Source of the DNA: an uncultured Faecalicatena sp.
GTDB taxonomy: Bacteria > Bacillota > Clostridia > Lachnospirales > Lachnospiraceae
Reading direction: 5' to 3'
Length of the DNA: 64,000 nt
Assembly (NCBI GenBank): GCA_902489075.1
Contig: CABTYO010000003.1
Location: forward strand, 1 to 64,000
Shown: positions 27,681-35,196 of the stretch, piece after piece
Layout of the letters: each line of letters opens with the position of its first letter
Numbering within the stretch: position 1 is the first letter of the stretch
Program-made: the position numbers and the translations under genes
Notes under the pieces: generated by a model
Database searches by the model: none
Told to the model about the DNA's origin: nothing
The model's input: the letters and a program-made list of their open reading frames with translations, nothing else

Positions 27681-28634
27681 ATGGAAATGAAAAGTGTAGC
27701 ATTGATCGGACTTGGTGCAATGGGTGTATTTTTTGCACCGCGCATGGAAGAGCACCTGGGAAGGGAGAATTTCTGTGTCATCGCGCAGGGCAGGCGGAAA
27801 GAGCGCCTGGAGAATAAAGGAGTGACTGTCAACGGGGTGAACCACCGGTTTCCGATCTGTACACCGGCAGAAGGTACGCCGAAGGATCTTGTGATCATGG
27901 CGGTGAAGGACATGGGGCTGGATCAGGCGATCAAGGATATCCAGTCATTCGTCGGAGAGAAGACACAGATCCTGTGTGTGATGAACGGTGTGGACAGCGA
28001 GGAGAAGGTAGCAGCAGTCTATGGATGGGACCACGTTTTATATTCCTATATGAGGATGTCTATTGTGATGAAGAACGGCAGGGCTGATTTTGATCCGTAC
28101 TGGGGCAAGCTGTATTATGGAGAGGCAAAGAACGAAGTCCTGACAGAGAGGGTACAGGCAATCGCGGACCTGATGGACAGGTGCGATATTCCTTATAAGA
28201 TAGAGAAGGACATGATGTGGGGACTCTGGTTCAAGTATATGTGCAATGTGGGAGAGAATCTGACCTGCGCGATGCTTGGGATTCCGTTCGGGATGTTCCG
28301 TGACAGTGAGCCGGCGAATGAGATCCGCTGGGCGGCGATGAAAGAGGTGCAGGCTGTCGCAGAGAAGAAAGGGATCATCATCACAGATGAGCAGATGCGC
28401 AAGCAGTATGATACCATCTGCCGGATTCCCTATGAGAATAAGCCTTCTACACTGCAGGATCTGGAGGCAGGGAAAAAGACGGAGATCGAGATGTTCGCAG
28501 GCAGCATGGTGAGGATGGGAAAAGAACTCGGGATTGCAACTCCGGTATGCTGGGTATTCGAGCAGGCAATTAAAGTGCTGGAAGAAAAGAATCAGGCATT
28601 GTCCGAAGGAAAACCAGAAAAAAAGGCAAAATAG
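27681..28634 (+). CDS. 2-dehydropantoate 2-reductase family protein
   Basis: A 317-residue PanE/ApbA-family NAD(P)H-dependent reductase. The N-terminal Rossmann motif is LIGLGAMGVFF; the substrate-binding C-terminal domain has WFKYMCNVGENLTCAMLG and the end stretch GKKTEIEMFAGSMVRMGKELGIATPV, where the family's Lys/Asn/Glu residues lie. PanE makes pantoate for coenzyme A, but many bacteria carry paralogues for other 2-keto acids, and no pan genes are near, so the substrate is not certain. AAAGGAGG is 8-13 nt upstream. It is a single-gene unit with its own promoter and a hairpin at 28656-28706. Confidence 0.88.
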   Translation: MEMKSVALIGLGAMGVFFAPRMEEHLGRENFCVIAQGRRKERLENKGVTVNGVNHRFPICTPAEGTPKDLVIMAVKDMGLDQAIKDIQSFVGEKTQILCVMNGVDSEEKVAAVYGWDHVLYSYMRMSIVMKNGRADFDPYWGKLYYGEAKNEVLTERVQAIADLMDRCDIPYKIEKDMMWGLWFKYMCNVGENLTCAMLGIPFGMFRDSEPANEIRWAAMKEVQAVAEKKGIIITDEQMRKQYDTICRIPYENKPSTLQDLEAGKKTEIEMFAGSMVRMGKELGIATPVCWVFEQAIKVLEEKNQALSEGKPEKKAK

Positions 28635-28655
28635 GAAGACCATGCAGTTCCAACG

Positions 28656-28706
28656 TAAAAAAGCCGATACAGGGATGAGAATACAATCTCTCCCGTATCG
28701 GCTCTT
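28656..28706. terminator. Terminator between PanE-like and CarD-like genes
   Basis: AGCCGATACaGGGatGAGA pairs with TCTCtcCCgTATCGGCT. The T run (TTTTTT) is on the minus-strand side, so it best serves the CarD-like gene, but it can also end the PanE-like transcript. Confidence 0.8.
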
Positions 28707-28789
28707 CTAGTGTAATCTTCTCAGGAACAATCCGTTATCTGTGATACGCACAGTACCCGGATGCCTGTAAGCATATGGCAATGTACTGC

Positions 28790-29275
28790 TTAAATTGAAT
28801 CCGCAATCTTCTCATGCAGGTCCTTGATTGGCATATCAAGCGCCACTGAAAATTCATAGTCGATCAGCTTTGCAACTTTCTGCAGGTATCGGTCATCGCT
28901 GACACAGAGATGCTTTCCATTCTTTACACGCCGGTCTTTTTCCTGGAGGATCCCCTTGAACATCTTAAGTCTTGTGAGGCAGCAGCCATTCTTTAAGACA
29001 TCCATATATTCTTTCTCACGCAGTTTTGCATTCGGATTGTACTGTCCTTCCAGGTCAGGCAGCTTGGCAAGGCAGCACCTGGCAGTCTCTTTCGAGATAA
29101 CAGGGCGCAGCTTCGCCTCATGCGCAAGAGTGACATAGACTACATTTTTAGAATTCTCGAGAGATTCCAATGTATAGTACTTCCGGTCTGATGTGATAAA
29201 ATCGGGAATACCGATATCTTTAATCTGGTACAAGTCGCCGTTTTCATAAACTACAATTTCATTGATCTGATACAT
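28790..29275 (-). CDS. CarD-like transcriptional regulator
   Basis: A 161-residue protein. Residues 1-60 look like a CarD/CdnL/TRCF RNA-polymerase-interacting domain (MYQINEIVVYENGDLYQIKDIG...YYTLESLENSKNVVYVTL), with a helical C-terminal region (about 85-160) as in other CarD proteins. CdnL-type proteins bind the polymerase beta subunit and stabilise open promoter complexes. The match is to the overall pattern, without a single decisive motif. It is a stand-alone gene; GGTGAAG precedes the ATG. It is separated from the acid-sugar operon by a hairpin terminator at 29311-29359. Confidence 0.75.
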   Translation of the reverse strand: MYQINEIVVYENGDLYQIKDIGIPDFITSDRKYYTLESLENSKNVVYVTLAHEAKLRPVISKETARCCLAKLPDLEGQYNPNAKLREKEYMDVLKNGCCLTRLKMFKGILQEKDRRVKNGKHLCVSDDRYLQKVAKLIDYEFSVALDMPIKDLHEKIADSI

Positions 29276-29302
29276 TCTTCACCTTTACTTTCTATAGAAT
29301 GA

Positions 29303-29359
29303 CTAAAAAGGAATAAGCTGCGTTGGCAGTGCGAAAGAGTTACCAAACGTAGCTTATTC
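29303..29359 (-). terminator. Terminator of the acid-sugar operon
   Basis: Read on the minus strand, GAATAAGCTACGTTTGG pairs with CCAACGCAGCTTATTC (16 pairs, one bulge) and is followed by CTTTTT. It starts 23 nt after the kinase stop codon. Confidence 0.8.
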
Positions 29360-29381
29360 ATCTATTATAGCACAAAATGGA

Positions 29382-30602
29382 TCAGATTTGTTCTTTTAAT
29401 TTCCGTAATCCATAGAAAATGGCATCTTCGTTTCCGAATGCGCCTGCTTTTGTGATGACTTTGAGTCCGTCGAAGGTGCCCCCCGTCAGCCGCATCATGG
29501 GGATTCCGGTACTCATCTCTCCCGTGATGGCAGAGCCCTCACAGCCGGCTTTCTCAAAAAATCCCATTGCCGTATCCCCCCCAGTAAGGAAGAGACCGGA
29601 TATTTCCACCTTTTCCAGTATTTTTTTTGCCAGGGTCCCCATAATTGCCTGTACTGCTTCGCTGACTGCCTCACGTTTCATGCCTTTCTGGCTGCCGTAG
29701 TCTATGGTGTGGATAAGCTCTACCCTGTCGTAGGATGCGGAGGATAAAAGGATGGTGTCCTTCCCGGCAGATAAGAGCCGGACTGCCTGCTCTACGTAGG
29801 CAGAATCATCTTCATTTTCCATGATTTCATATACAGGCACACAAACCAGCGATGTGCCACTCTTTTCCGCATATTTTACCTGATTTCTGGTCGTCTCACT
29901 GACACTTGCCACCAGGGCCATGGAGGGCAGTTCTTTCACTTCCTGTTCGAGAAGGTGGTCCGCCAGGGCGGCGCTGCCAACCCAGAGCGTACGTTTTCCC
30001 AGTGCTTCCGCACTTTTTACGACAGTTCTCATATCCTGATTTGTTTCTGCATCAAAGGTAAAGATCCTTCCACCATCCAGAGAAATTTTATTTTCACGGA
30101 TCTCTTCCAGACCGATCTGTCTGACCGGCTCATCATAGGCTTCTTCCAGAATCTCTTTGAGGCAGTCCTTGGTAACGGGCTTTAGTGGATCCTCATTAAG
30201 CTCCGTCTGTGTGACGGGAACACCGTGCAGATAGTGGATGCCGCAGGATGTTGTACGCTTCAGGTCAGGGAGGGCAGGCATGAAGATGATCAGTTCACTC
30301 TGGTATACTTCGTCAAGAGCCTTTACCTCCATGGCAATATTTCCGCGGAGAGTAGAATCCACCTTTTTAATCAGATATTGAAAACAGGAGAAATCGAGGC
30401 ACTCCGCCTGCTGTTTTACTTTGAGGTAGGCTTCGCGTGCGTCCAGGCCGCGGGATTCCGTATCCAGGACATAAGAGTGGCTGTCTTTATGTATTCCCTG
30501 AAAGCTCAGTGTGACACGGGTGGAGATTCCACGTCTTGTCAGCTGTACCCCGGTGTCGTTTGCACCGGTAAAATCATCTGCAACGATTAAATAGCGGTTC
30601 AT
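29382..30602 (-). CDS. Four-carbon acid sugar kinase (DtnK/OtnK-like)
   Basis: A 406-residue kinase of the former DUF1537 family. The N-terminus has the sugar-binding line YLIVADDFTGANDTGVQL and KKVDSTLRGNIA; the C-terminal half has the nucleotide-binding FLTGGDTAMGFFEKAG and GTFDGLKVITKAGAFGNEDA. The characterised members phosphorylate D-threonate or D-erythronate at the 4-position. Together with the PdxA2-like dehydrogenase and KdgT-like permease upstream it forms the known D-threonate pathway: uptake, phosphorylation, oxidative decarboxylation to dihydroxyacetone phosphate. Its ATG overlaps the permease stop (ATGA), so translation is coupled. D-threonate versus D-erythronate cannot be told from sequence. 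Confidence 0.9.
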   Translation of the reverse strand: MNRYLIVADDFTGANDTGVQLTRRGISTRVTLSFQGIHKDSHSYVLDTESRGLDAREAYLKVKQQAECLDFSCFQYLIKKVDSTLRGNIAMEVKALDEVYQSELIIFMPALPDLKRTTSCGIHYLHGVPVTQTELNEDPLKPVTKDCLKEILEEAYDEPVRQIGLEEIRENKISLDGGRIFTFDAETNQDMRTVVKSAEALGKRTLWVGSAALADHLLEQEVKELPSMALVASVSETTRNQVKYAEKSGTSLVCVPVYEIMENEDDSAYVEQAVRLLSAGKDTILLSSASYDRVELIHTIDYGSQKGMKREAVSEAVQAIMGTLAKKILEKVEISGLFLTGGDTAMGFFEKAGCEGSAITGEMSTGIPMMRLTGGTFDGLKVITKAGAFGNEDAIFYGLRKLKEQI

Positions 30603-31537
30603 TGTTTTCTCCTTTCATGCTTTGCAAGAAAATTGACGAGGAGCGGACAGCATACAGCAGTCACAATAATGGCTGCGGCAACCTGTACTGTAGATACTGC
30701 GGCAATTGCGGCAAGTGTAGGATCTGCTGCAGCAACGGCCTCAGGTGTTCCGACTGCATTGCCGGCTGTAGTTCCGATGGCAGCTCCGGCCTCCGGATGC
30801 TCGCTGCGGATCAGCTTCATGACGAAGTATCCACCTAATCCGGTGATCAGTGTGACTGCAACACCGAGGATGATTCCCGGAAGCCCGGCTTTGATGATCT
30901 GTCCGAAGTTCAGGCCTGCTCCAAGTGAAAAGGCAAAAAATGGAATCGGAAGTACGGTACCCTTTGCGAACAGCTCCTTGATGTCGGGATCCAGATTTCC
31001 AAGGATAAATCCGATCAGGATCGGGATGATGCAGGCAACCAGTGTGATGAAAGGAATATTTGCAAGTCCGGATGCCCCCAGGGCGATCATGGTGAAAAAT
31101 GGTCCGTCATTCAGGGAAAGGATGGATACAGCCCCGACATCGTTGGCGTCTCCATACTGTCCGGCCAGTGCAGCATACAGCCCGCCGTTGGAATTGGTCA
31201 TCGCGGCGATCAGGGCCAGCGGTGTAATGCCAAGGATTCCGCTCATACCGAAGGTCTTTCCGACAATCCAGCCGATGAGTGCACCGAGGGCAAACTTGAT
31301 AAAGGTTAAAAGTACTCCTTTCAAGAGCGGTTTGCCTGCCTGTTTTACGCTGATCTGTGCGCCGTTGCACAGACAGAAGAAGGCGATCATGGCAGTGGCG
31401 CTGGACTTGAATAAGGCGGTTGTGAATCCACCGATATCCAGGGCACCCGGTGCAAAGGTATTGATTGCTGCACCGAGCAGCAGGGGAACGACCATCAGGC
31501 CTCCCGGAACTTTCTGTACTGTCTTTAATATTTTCAT
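30599..31537 (-). CDS. KdgT-like 2-keto-3-deoxygluconate permease family transporter
   Basis: A 312-residue protein with about ten membrane segments, matching the KdgT permease family: VQKVPGGLMVVPLLLGAAINTFAPG at the start, ALIAAMTNSNGGLYAALAGQYGD, and LGAGLNFGQIIKAGLPGIILG, ending with GAAIGTTAGNAVGTPEAVAAADP. KdgT imports 2-keto-3-deoxygluconate with protons; here, between an acid-sugar kinase and a PdxA2-like dehydrogenase, the likely cargo is D-threonate, D-erythronate or a similar four-carbon acid. The start has GGGAGA upstream. The stop overlaps the kinase start by 4 nt. Confidence 0.9.
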   Translation of the reverse strand: MKILKTVQKVPGGLMVVPLLLGAAINTFAPGALDIGGFTTALFKSSATAMIAFFCLCNGAQISVKQAGKPLLKGVLLTFIKFALGALIGWIVGKTFGMSGILGITPLALIAAMTNSNGGLYAALAGQYGDANDVGAVSILSLNDGPFFTMIALGASGLANIPFITLVACIIPILIGFILGNLDPDIKELFAKGTVLPIPFFAFSLGAGLNFGQIIKAGLPGIILGVAVTLITGLGGYFVMKLIRSEHPEAGAAIGTTAGNAVGTPEAVAAADPTLAAIAAVSTVQVAAAIIVTAVCCPLLVNFLAKHERRKQ

Positions 31538-31565
31538 AACAATTTTCTCCCTTCGTGATATCCGA

Positions 31566-32591
31566 TTATTTATTAGATGCGAGTCTGACTGCGTAATCGA
31601 TTGCGTTGATCAGACTGAGTTCGTTGGCAGTTCCTTTATTTACCTGGTCAAATGCTGTGCCGTGGTCTACGGAAGAGCGGATGACGGGAAGTCCAAGGGT
31701 GATATTGACACCTGCAACTGCATCCCATCTGCCTTCTTTTTTGTTGTAGACGAATCCGGCCAGTTTCAGCGGGATATGTCCCTGGTCATGGTACATGGCA
31801 ACCACGATGTCATACCAGCCTCCTCTTGCCTTTGAAAAAACGGTGTCCGGCGGGACAGGACCGTCAGCCAGGATGCCCTGTGCCTTTGCCTCTTCAATGG
31901 CAGGAATGATCTCCTCAATCTCTTCGGTGCCGAACAGCCCATGTTCACCACTGTGCGGGTTCAGGCCTGCAACTCCGATCCTGGGGGCTTTTATTCCCAG
32001 ATTCTTACATGCCTGGTCCGCGATCCGGATCACTTCCAGGACCCGTTCCTTCTTCACCCGGTCGCAGGCTTCCCTGAGGGATACATGAGTGGATACGTGG
32101 ACAACTCTCAGATCCTCGTGGGCAAGCATCATGGTATATTTTTTCGTATCCGTATAGTCCGCATAGATTTCGGTATGCCCGGAATAATGATGTCCGGCTA
32201 GATTGATGGCTTCTTTATTCAGTGCGTTGGTCACTGTTGCATCCACGCTGCCGTCCTTTGCAAGCTCGATGGCTTTGACAACGTACTGGAAAGCGGCTTC
32301 TCCTGCCATGGCAGATACGGTTCCATATTCCAGGGCATTAATATCAACCAGCTTCATATCCAGGACATCAACGGTTCCGTATTCAAAAACTGCCTCTTCA
32401 ACAGCTGTTACCGGGTGGATTTTCAATTCAGGCACCTGAGGGATTTTTAAGGCGGCTGTCAGGACACTGGCATCTCCGACCACTAAAGGACAGCACTGCT
32501 CGTAAATGTCTCTGTGGGAAAGTGCTTTTAAAGTAATCTCAGGACCGATGCTTGCTGGATCTCCCATTGTAATTGCTAAAATCTTTTTCAT
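31566..32591 (-). CDS. 4-phospho-D-threonate 3-dehydrogenase (PdxA2-like)
   Basis: A 341-residue PdxA-family dehydrogenase: ILAITMGDPASIGPEI at the start, GHTEIYADYT, VSTHVSLREA, GLNPHSGEHGLFGTEE (metal and substrate histidines), VAMYHDQGHIPLKL and LGLPVIRSSVDHGTAFDQ. PdxA itself works in vitamin B6 synthesis, but the PdxA2 branch, encoded beside DUF1537 kinases, oxidises and decarboxylates 4-phospho-D-threonate or -erythronate to dihydroxyacetone phosphate. The neighbours place this gene in that branch. It is first in the operon; the promoter is TTGAAG-17-TATGAT at 32653-32681. The regulator gene is divergent, 214 bp away. Confidence 0.9.
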   Translation of the reverse strand: MKKILAITMGDPASIGPEITLKALSHRDIYEQCCPLVVGDASVLTAALKIPQVPELKIHPVTAVEEAVFEYGTVDVLDMKLVDINALEYGTVSAMAGEAAFQYVVKAIELAKDGSVDATVTNALNKEAINLAGHHYSGHTEIYADYTDTKKYTMMLAHEDLRVVHVSTHVSLREACDRVKKERVLEVIRIADQACKNLGIKAPRIGVAGLNPHSGEHGLFGTEEIEEIIPAIEEAKAQGILADGPVPPDTVFSKARGGWYDIVVAMYHDQGHIPLKLAGFVYNKKEGRWDAVAGVNITLGLPVIRSSVDHGTAFDQVNKGTANELSLINAIDYAVRLASNK

Positions 32592-32652
32592 TCTTTACGC
32601 TTCCTTTCATTTCTGTGTTGATTTTTACTGCTGTGTTTCATTTGTTGAACGT

Positions 32653-32681
32653 ATCATATATGTTCTGCCTGTTTTCTTCAA
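32653..32681 (-). promoter_or_regulatory. Sigma-A promoter of the acid-sugar operon
   Basis: On the minus strand TTGAAG (32681-32676), 17-bp spacer, TATGAT (32658-32653). TGTTGAAC (32643-32650) near the start point and TTCAAC/TGTTCA at 32695-32706 form a loose inverted repeat that could be the operator. I found no -24/-12 (GG...GC) sigma-54 promoter in this divergent region. Confidence 0.5.
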
Positions 32682-32750
32682 TTTTGGGGATTGATTCAAC
32701 TGTTCATATTTGAAACTAATTTTAAAAATCATGTAAAACGATAAAAATAA

Positions 32751-32760
32751 GTGCTATAAT
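32751..32760 (+). promoter_or_regulatory. Extended -10 promoter of the PrpR-type regulator
   Basis: GTGCTATAAT contains TGn-TATAAT (TATAAT 32755-32760), 46 nt before the start codon; the -35 (TGTAAA) is weak. Confidence 0.5.
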
Positions 32761-32805
32761 TGTTTCAGAATAGAACGGTTTTGCGCTGCAAGGGAGGGTA
32801 TTTGA

Positions 32806-34578
32806 TTGAAAAAAGTAAAATTACTGGGAGTTGCTCCTTATGAGGGCATGAAAAATATGATGGAAAATATAGCAGAGACGAGATCAGATATTGAGCTGAC
32901 TGCTTTTACAGGAGATCTGGAATCGGGAGTCCAGATCGTCTCCGGCATGGATCTGAATGAATATGATGCGGTGATATCAAGAGGCGGTACTGCGGAAATG
33001 ATCAGAGAGGTATCCTCGGTTCCTGTGTTTGAAATACCATTGTCTCATTATGATATTCTCAGTGCGATCCGACTTGCACAGAATTACGACGGAAGGTTTG
33101 CGGTCGTGGGATTTTCCGCGATTTCCAATTTTGCCCGTATGCTGTGTGAGGTCCTTCAATATGAGATCGATATTTATACCATCCATAGCAGAGAAGATGT
33201 GGAAAAGCTGCTGGACCAGTTAAAGGAGGATGGATATTCCATGATTCTCAGTGACATGGTTACAAGCACATATTCAAGGAGTATTGGATTAAATGCAGTT
33301 CTCATCACCTCAGGAAGCGAAAGTATCACATCCACTTTCGACCAGGCTGTGAATTTCTGCAGATATTATACAGAAATCAGAAAAGAAAACTTTTATTACA
33401 GCGCTTCTTATGATATCAGCGGTGAAGTGCTTCTCGTCTTTTCACCCGACAGCAGTCTGCTGTTCTCGAACTGTTCTGTGAGGGGGAACGCTGCACTGAT
33501 TGCCTATGGGAAAAAGCTGATTCCGACCGTGCTTTCAGAAGGGAAGATCAGGGTCTTAAGACATATTGGAGGGGAGTCCATGCTGATTACCGCTAGAAAA
33601 TATGATTTCCACCAGAATACATACCTGTTCTTTTCGATCAGAAAGTCGGGATATACCGCTGAACATAAGATCACAGGTATTCAGGTAAAGAATAAGGCAG
33701 ATGTTTCTAACCAGTTTTTCAATCTGTTCTACAGTAATTCTGCACACCGGGATTTGAAAAAGCAGGCGGAGCAGTACAGTCTGTCGGATTCGCCCGTGCT
33801 GATTATCGGGGAACAGGGGACCGGGAAGGATAAGATGGCAAATCTGATCTACCACGACAGCCCGCTTCATAATAATCCATGCTTCATTCTGGACTGTGCG
33901 GTAATGGATGGAAAAGGCTGGAAAGCACTTCTGGAGGACCCGGAATCTCCGTTTTATGATACTGGCAGCACTTTTTACTTCCGCTCGATAAATGCCCTGC
34001 CTAGGGAGCAGAGAAGCAGTCTGTTTAGTTTTATGATGGAGACTGGCTTCCTGAAACACAACCGTGCCATCTTCTCCCGTGTCAGTGAGATCGAAGCATC
34101 CAAAAGTGATCCCCTGTGTCTTTATCTGAAGAATAAACTGGGGTGTCTGACCCTGTGCCTGCCGCCTCTTCGGCACAGACTCCAGGATATCCCCAGTCTG
34201 GTCACCCTTTACCTGAATGAGATCAATGCCGTGCAGGGCAAAGAAATCATCGGGGTGGAACCGGAGGGCATGTCACTGATGCAGGGATTTAAGTGGGAGT
34301 CAAATCTGGATCAGTTTAAACGGGTCCTGAAAGAGCTGTGTGCGGTTACCACCACCCCGTATATCAGGACAGAGCAGGTACGCAGGATCCTGAAAAATGA
34401 AAAACGCAGCAATCAGCCGGATGATTCCGTGCGTCTGCCTGTGGATCTTCATCAGCCGCTGGATGATATCATATTCGAAGTCGTGAATCTGGTGCTGGCG
34501 GAGGAAAATATGAATCAGACCAGAGCGGCAAAACGGCTGGGAATCAGCAGGACAACATTGTGGAGATATCTGAAATAA
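32806..34578 (+). CDS. PrpR-type regulator with degenerate sigma-54 AAA+ domain
   Basis: A 590-residue regulator. Residues 1-190 form a PrpR_N-type sensor (LLGVAPYEGMKNMM...DAVISRGGTAEMIRE...FEIPLSHYDILSAI). A poorly conserved middle follows. The AAA+ domain (about 320-510) keeps Walker A (GEQGTGKDKMA), but the GAFTGA loop that contacts sigma-54 is missing and the Walker B line reads STFYFRSINAL instead of a LFLDE-like sequence. A Fis-type helix-turn-helix ends the protein (MNQTRAAKRLGISRTTLWRYLK). So it probably senses a ligand and binds DNA but acts with sigma-A. Start is TTG 32806, AGGGAGGG 7 nt upstream. It is divergent from the acid-sugar operon and is its likely regulator. Confidence 0.88.
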   Translation: MKKVKLLGVAPYEGMKNMMENIAETRSDIELTAFTGDLESGVQIVSGMDLNEYDAVISRGGTAEMIREVSSVPVFEIPLSHYDILSAIRLAQNYDGRFAVVGFSAISNFARMLCEVLQYEIDIYTIHSREDVEKLLDQLKEDGYSMILSDMVTSTYSRSIGLNAVLITSGSESITSTFDQAVNFCRYYTEIRKENFYYSASYDISGEVLLVFSPDSSLLFSNCSVRGNAALIAYGKKLIPTVLSEGKIRVLRHIGGESMLITARKYDFHQNTYLFFSIRKSGYTAEHKITGIQVKNKADVSNQFFNLFYSNSAHRDLKKQAEQYSLSDSPVLIIGEQGTGKDKMANLIYHDSPLHNNPCFILDCAVMDGKGWKALLEDPESPFYDTGSTFYFRSINALPREQRSSLFSFMMETGFLKHNRAIFSRVSEIEASKSDPLCLYLKNKLGCLTLCLPPLRHRLQDIPSLVTLYLNEINAVQGKEIIGVEPEGMSLMQGFKWESNLDQFKRVLKELCAVTTTPYIRTEQVRRILKNEKRSNQPDDSVRLPVDLHQPLDDIIFEVVNLVLAEENMNQTRAAKRLGISRTTLWRYLK

Positions 34579-34669
34579 CTGTATCCACAGGCTATCCCCT
34601 GACACATGCCCGGCAGGCTGGTTTACAGTTGCGCTGCAGATTGATGTGCGAATGGCGGTATACATTTTC

Positions 34670-34730
34670 TTGACAGGGGAAATTTTTTTACATATAATAG
34701 TTGTGTTTGGCAACAGTTGCTTTATGCAAC
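34670..34730 (+). promoter_or_regulatory. Consensus promoter and MarR operator
   Basis: TTGACA (34670-34675), exactly 17 bp, TATAAT (34693-34698): a full consensus promoter. Just downstream CAACAGTTG (34711-34719) and GTTGC-tttat-GCAAC (34716-34730) are perfect overlapping inverted repeats. A very strong promoter with operators over the start region fits autorepression by the MarR-type protein encoded next. Confidence 0.8.
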
Positions 34731-34758
34731 AATTTACAATACATATAAAGGAGTGTCC

Positions 34759-35196
34759 ATGAAAAACTATTATGTAAGTATCATCAGGAGGGGGGAACTT
34801 TCCTATCTGCGTGGTGAGCTGGAGCAGTTTGGCCTGATTCCACTGGAGGGACGCCTGATCTGCCTGTTAAAAGACCGCTGTTCAAAGCAGGAGGAATTGG
34901 GGGAGTGTCTGAATCTGGATAAGGGACGGATTGCCAGAACGGTTGCCATGCTGGAGGAGAAAGGCCTGGTACTTAGAAGTACGAATGACCAGAACCGGCG
35001 TCAGAAGCTGGTATCCCTCACGGAAAAAGGAATCGAAATGTATGGGAGAATCTGTGAGATTTACGCGGAATGGAACAGGATCTGTTATCAGGGCTTCACA
35101 GAAGAGGAAAAGGAACTGAACCATGAGTTTGTAAAACGGATCTCCCAGAATGTACAGGCATATAAGAAAGAGAATGGGGGAAGAAAGAATGGTTAA
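34759..35196 (+). CDS. MarR-family transcriptional regulator
   Basis: A 145-residue winged-helix regulator. SKQEELGECLNLDKGRIARTVAMLEEKGLVLRSTNDQNRRQKLVSLTEKGIEMY is the MarR DNA-binding domain with its wing (RSTNDQNRRQ), flanked by dimerisation helices. ATG 34759 is preferred over an in-frame ATG at 34717 because AAAGGAG (34746-34752) precedes it and the earlier codon lies inside the operator region. The gene overlaps the MATE efflux gene by 8 nt, so it most likely represses itself and the pump until a toxic ligand binds. Confidence 0.92.
   Translation: MKNYYVSIIRRGELSYLRGELEQFGLIPLEGRLICLLKDRCSKQEELGECLNLDKGRIARTVAMLEEKGLVLRSTNDQNRRQKLVSLTEKGIEMYGRICEIYAEWNRICYQGFTEEEKELNHEFVKRISQNVQAYKKENGGRKNG

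Noticed and set aside
30633..31835. A 400-codon open frame on the plus strand opposite the permease and PdxA2-like genes
   Set aside because: The minus-strand genes have clear family motifs, overlaps and ribosome binding sites; the antisense frame has a low-complexity Ala/Pro/Ser-rich product.
32592..32805. A sigma-54 promoter for the acid-sugar operon
   Set aside because: A PrpR-type regulator made me look for GG-N10-GC, but none stands at a useful place, and a sigma-A promoter is present.
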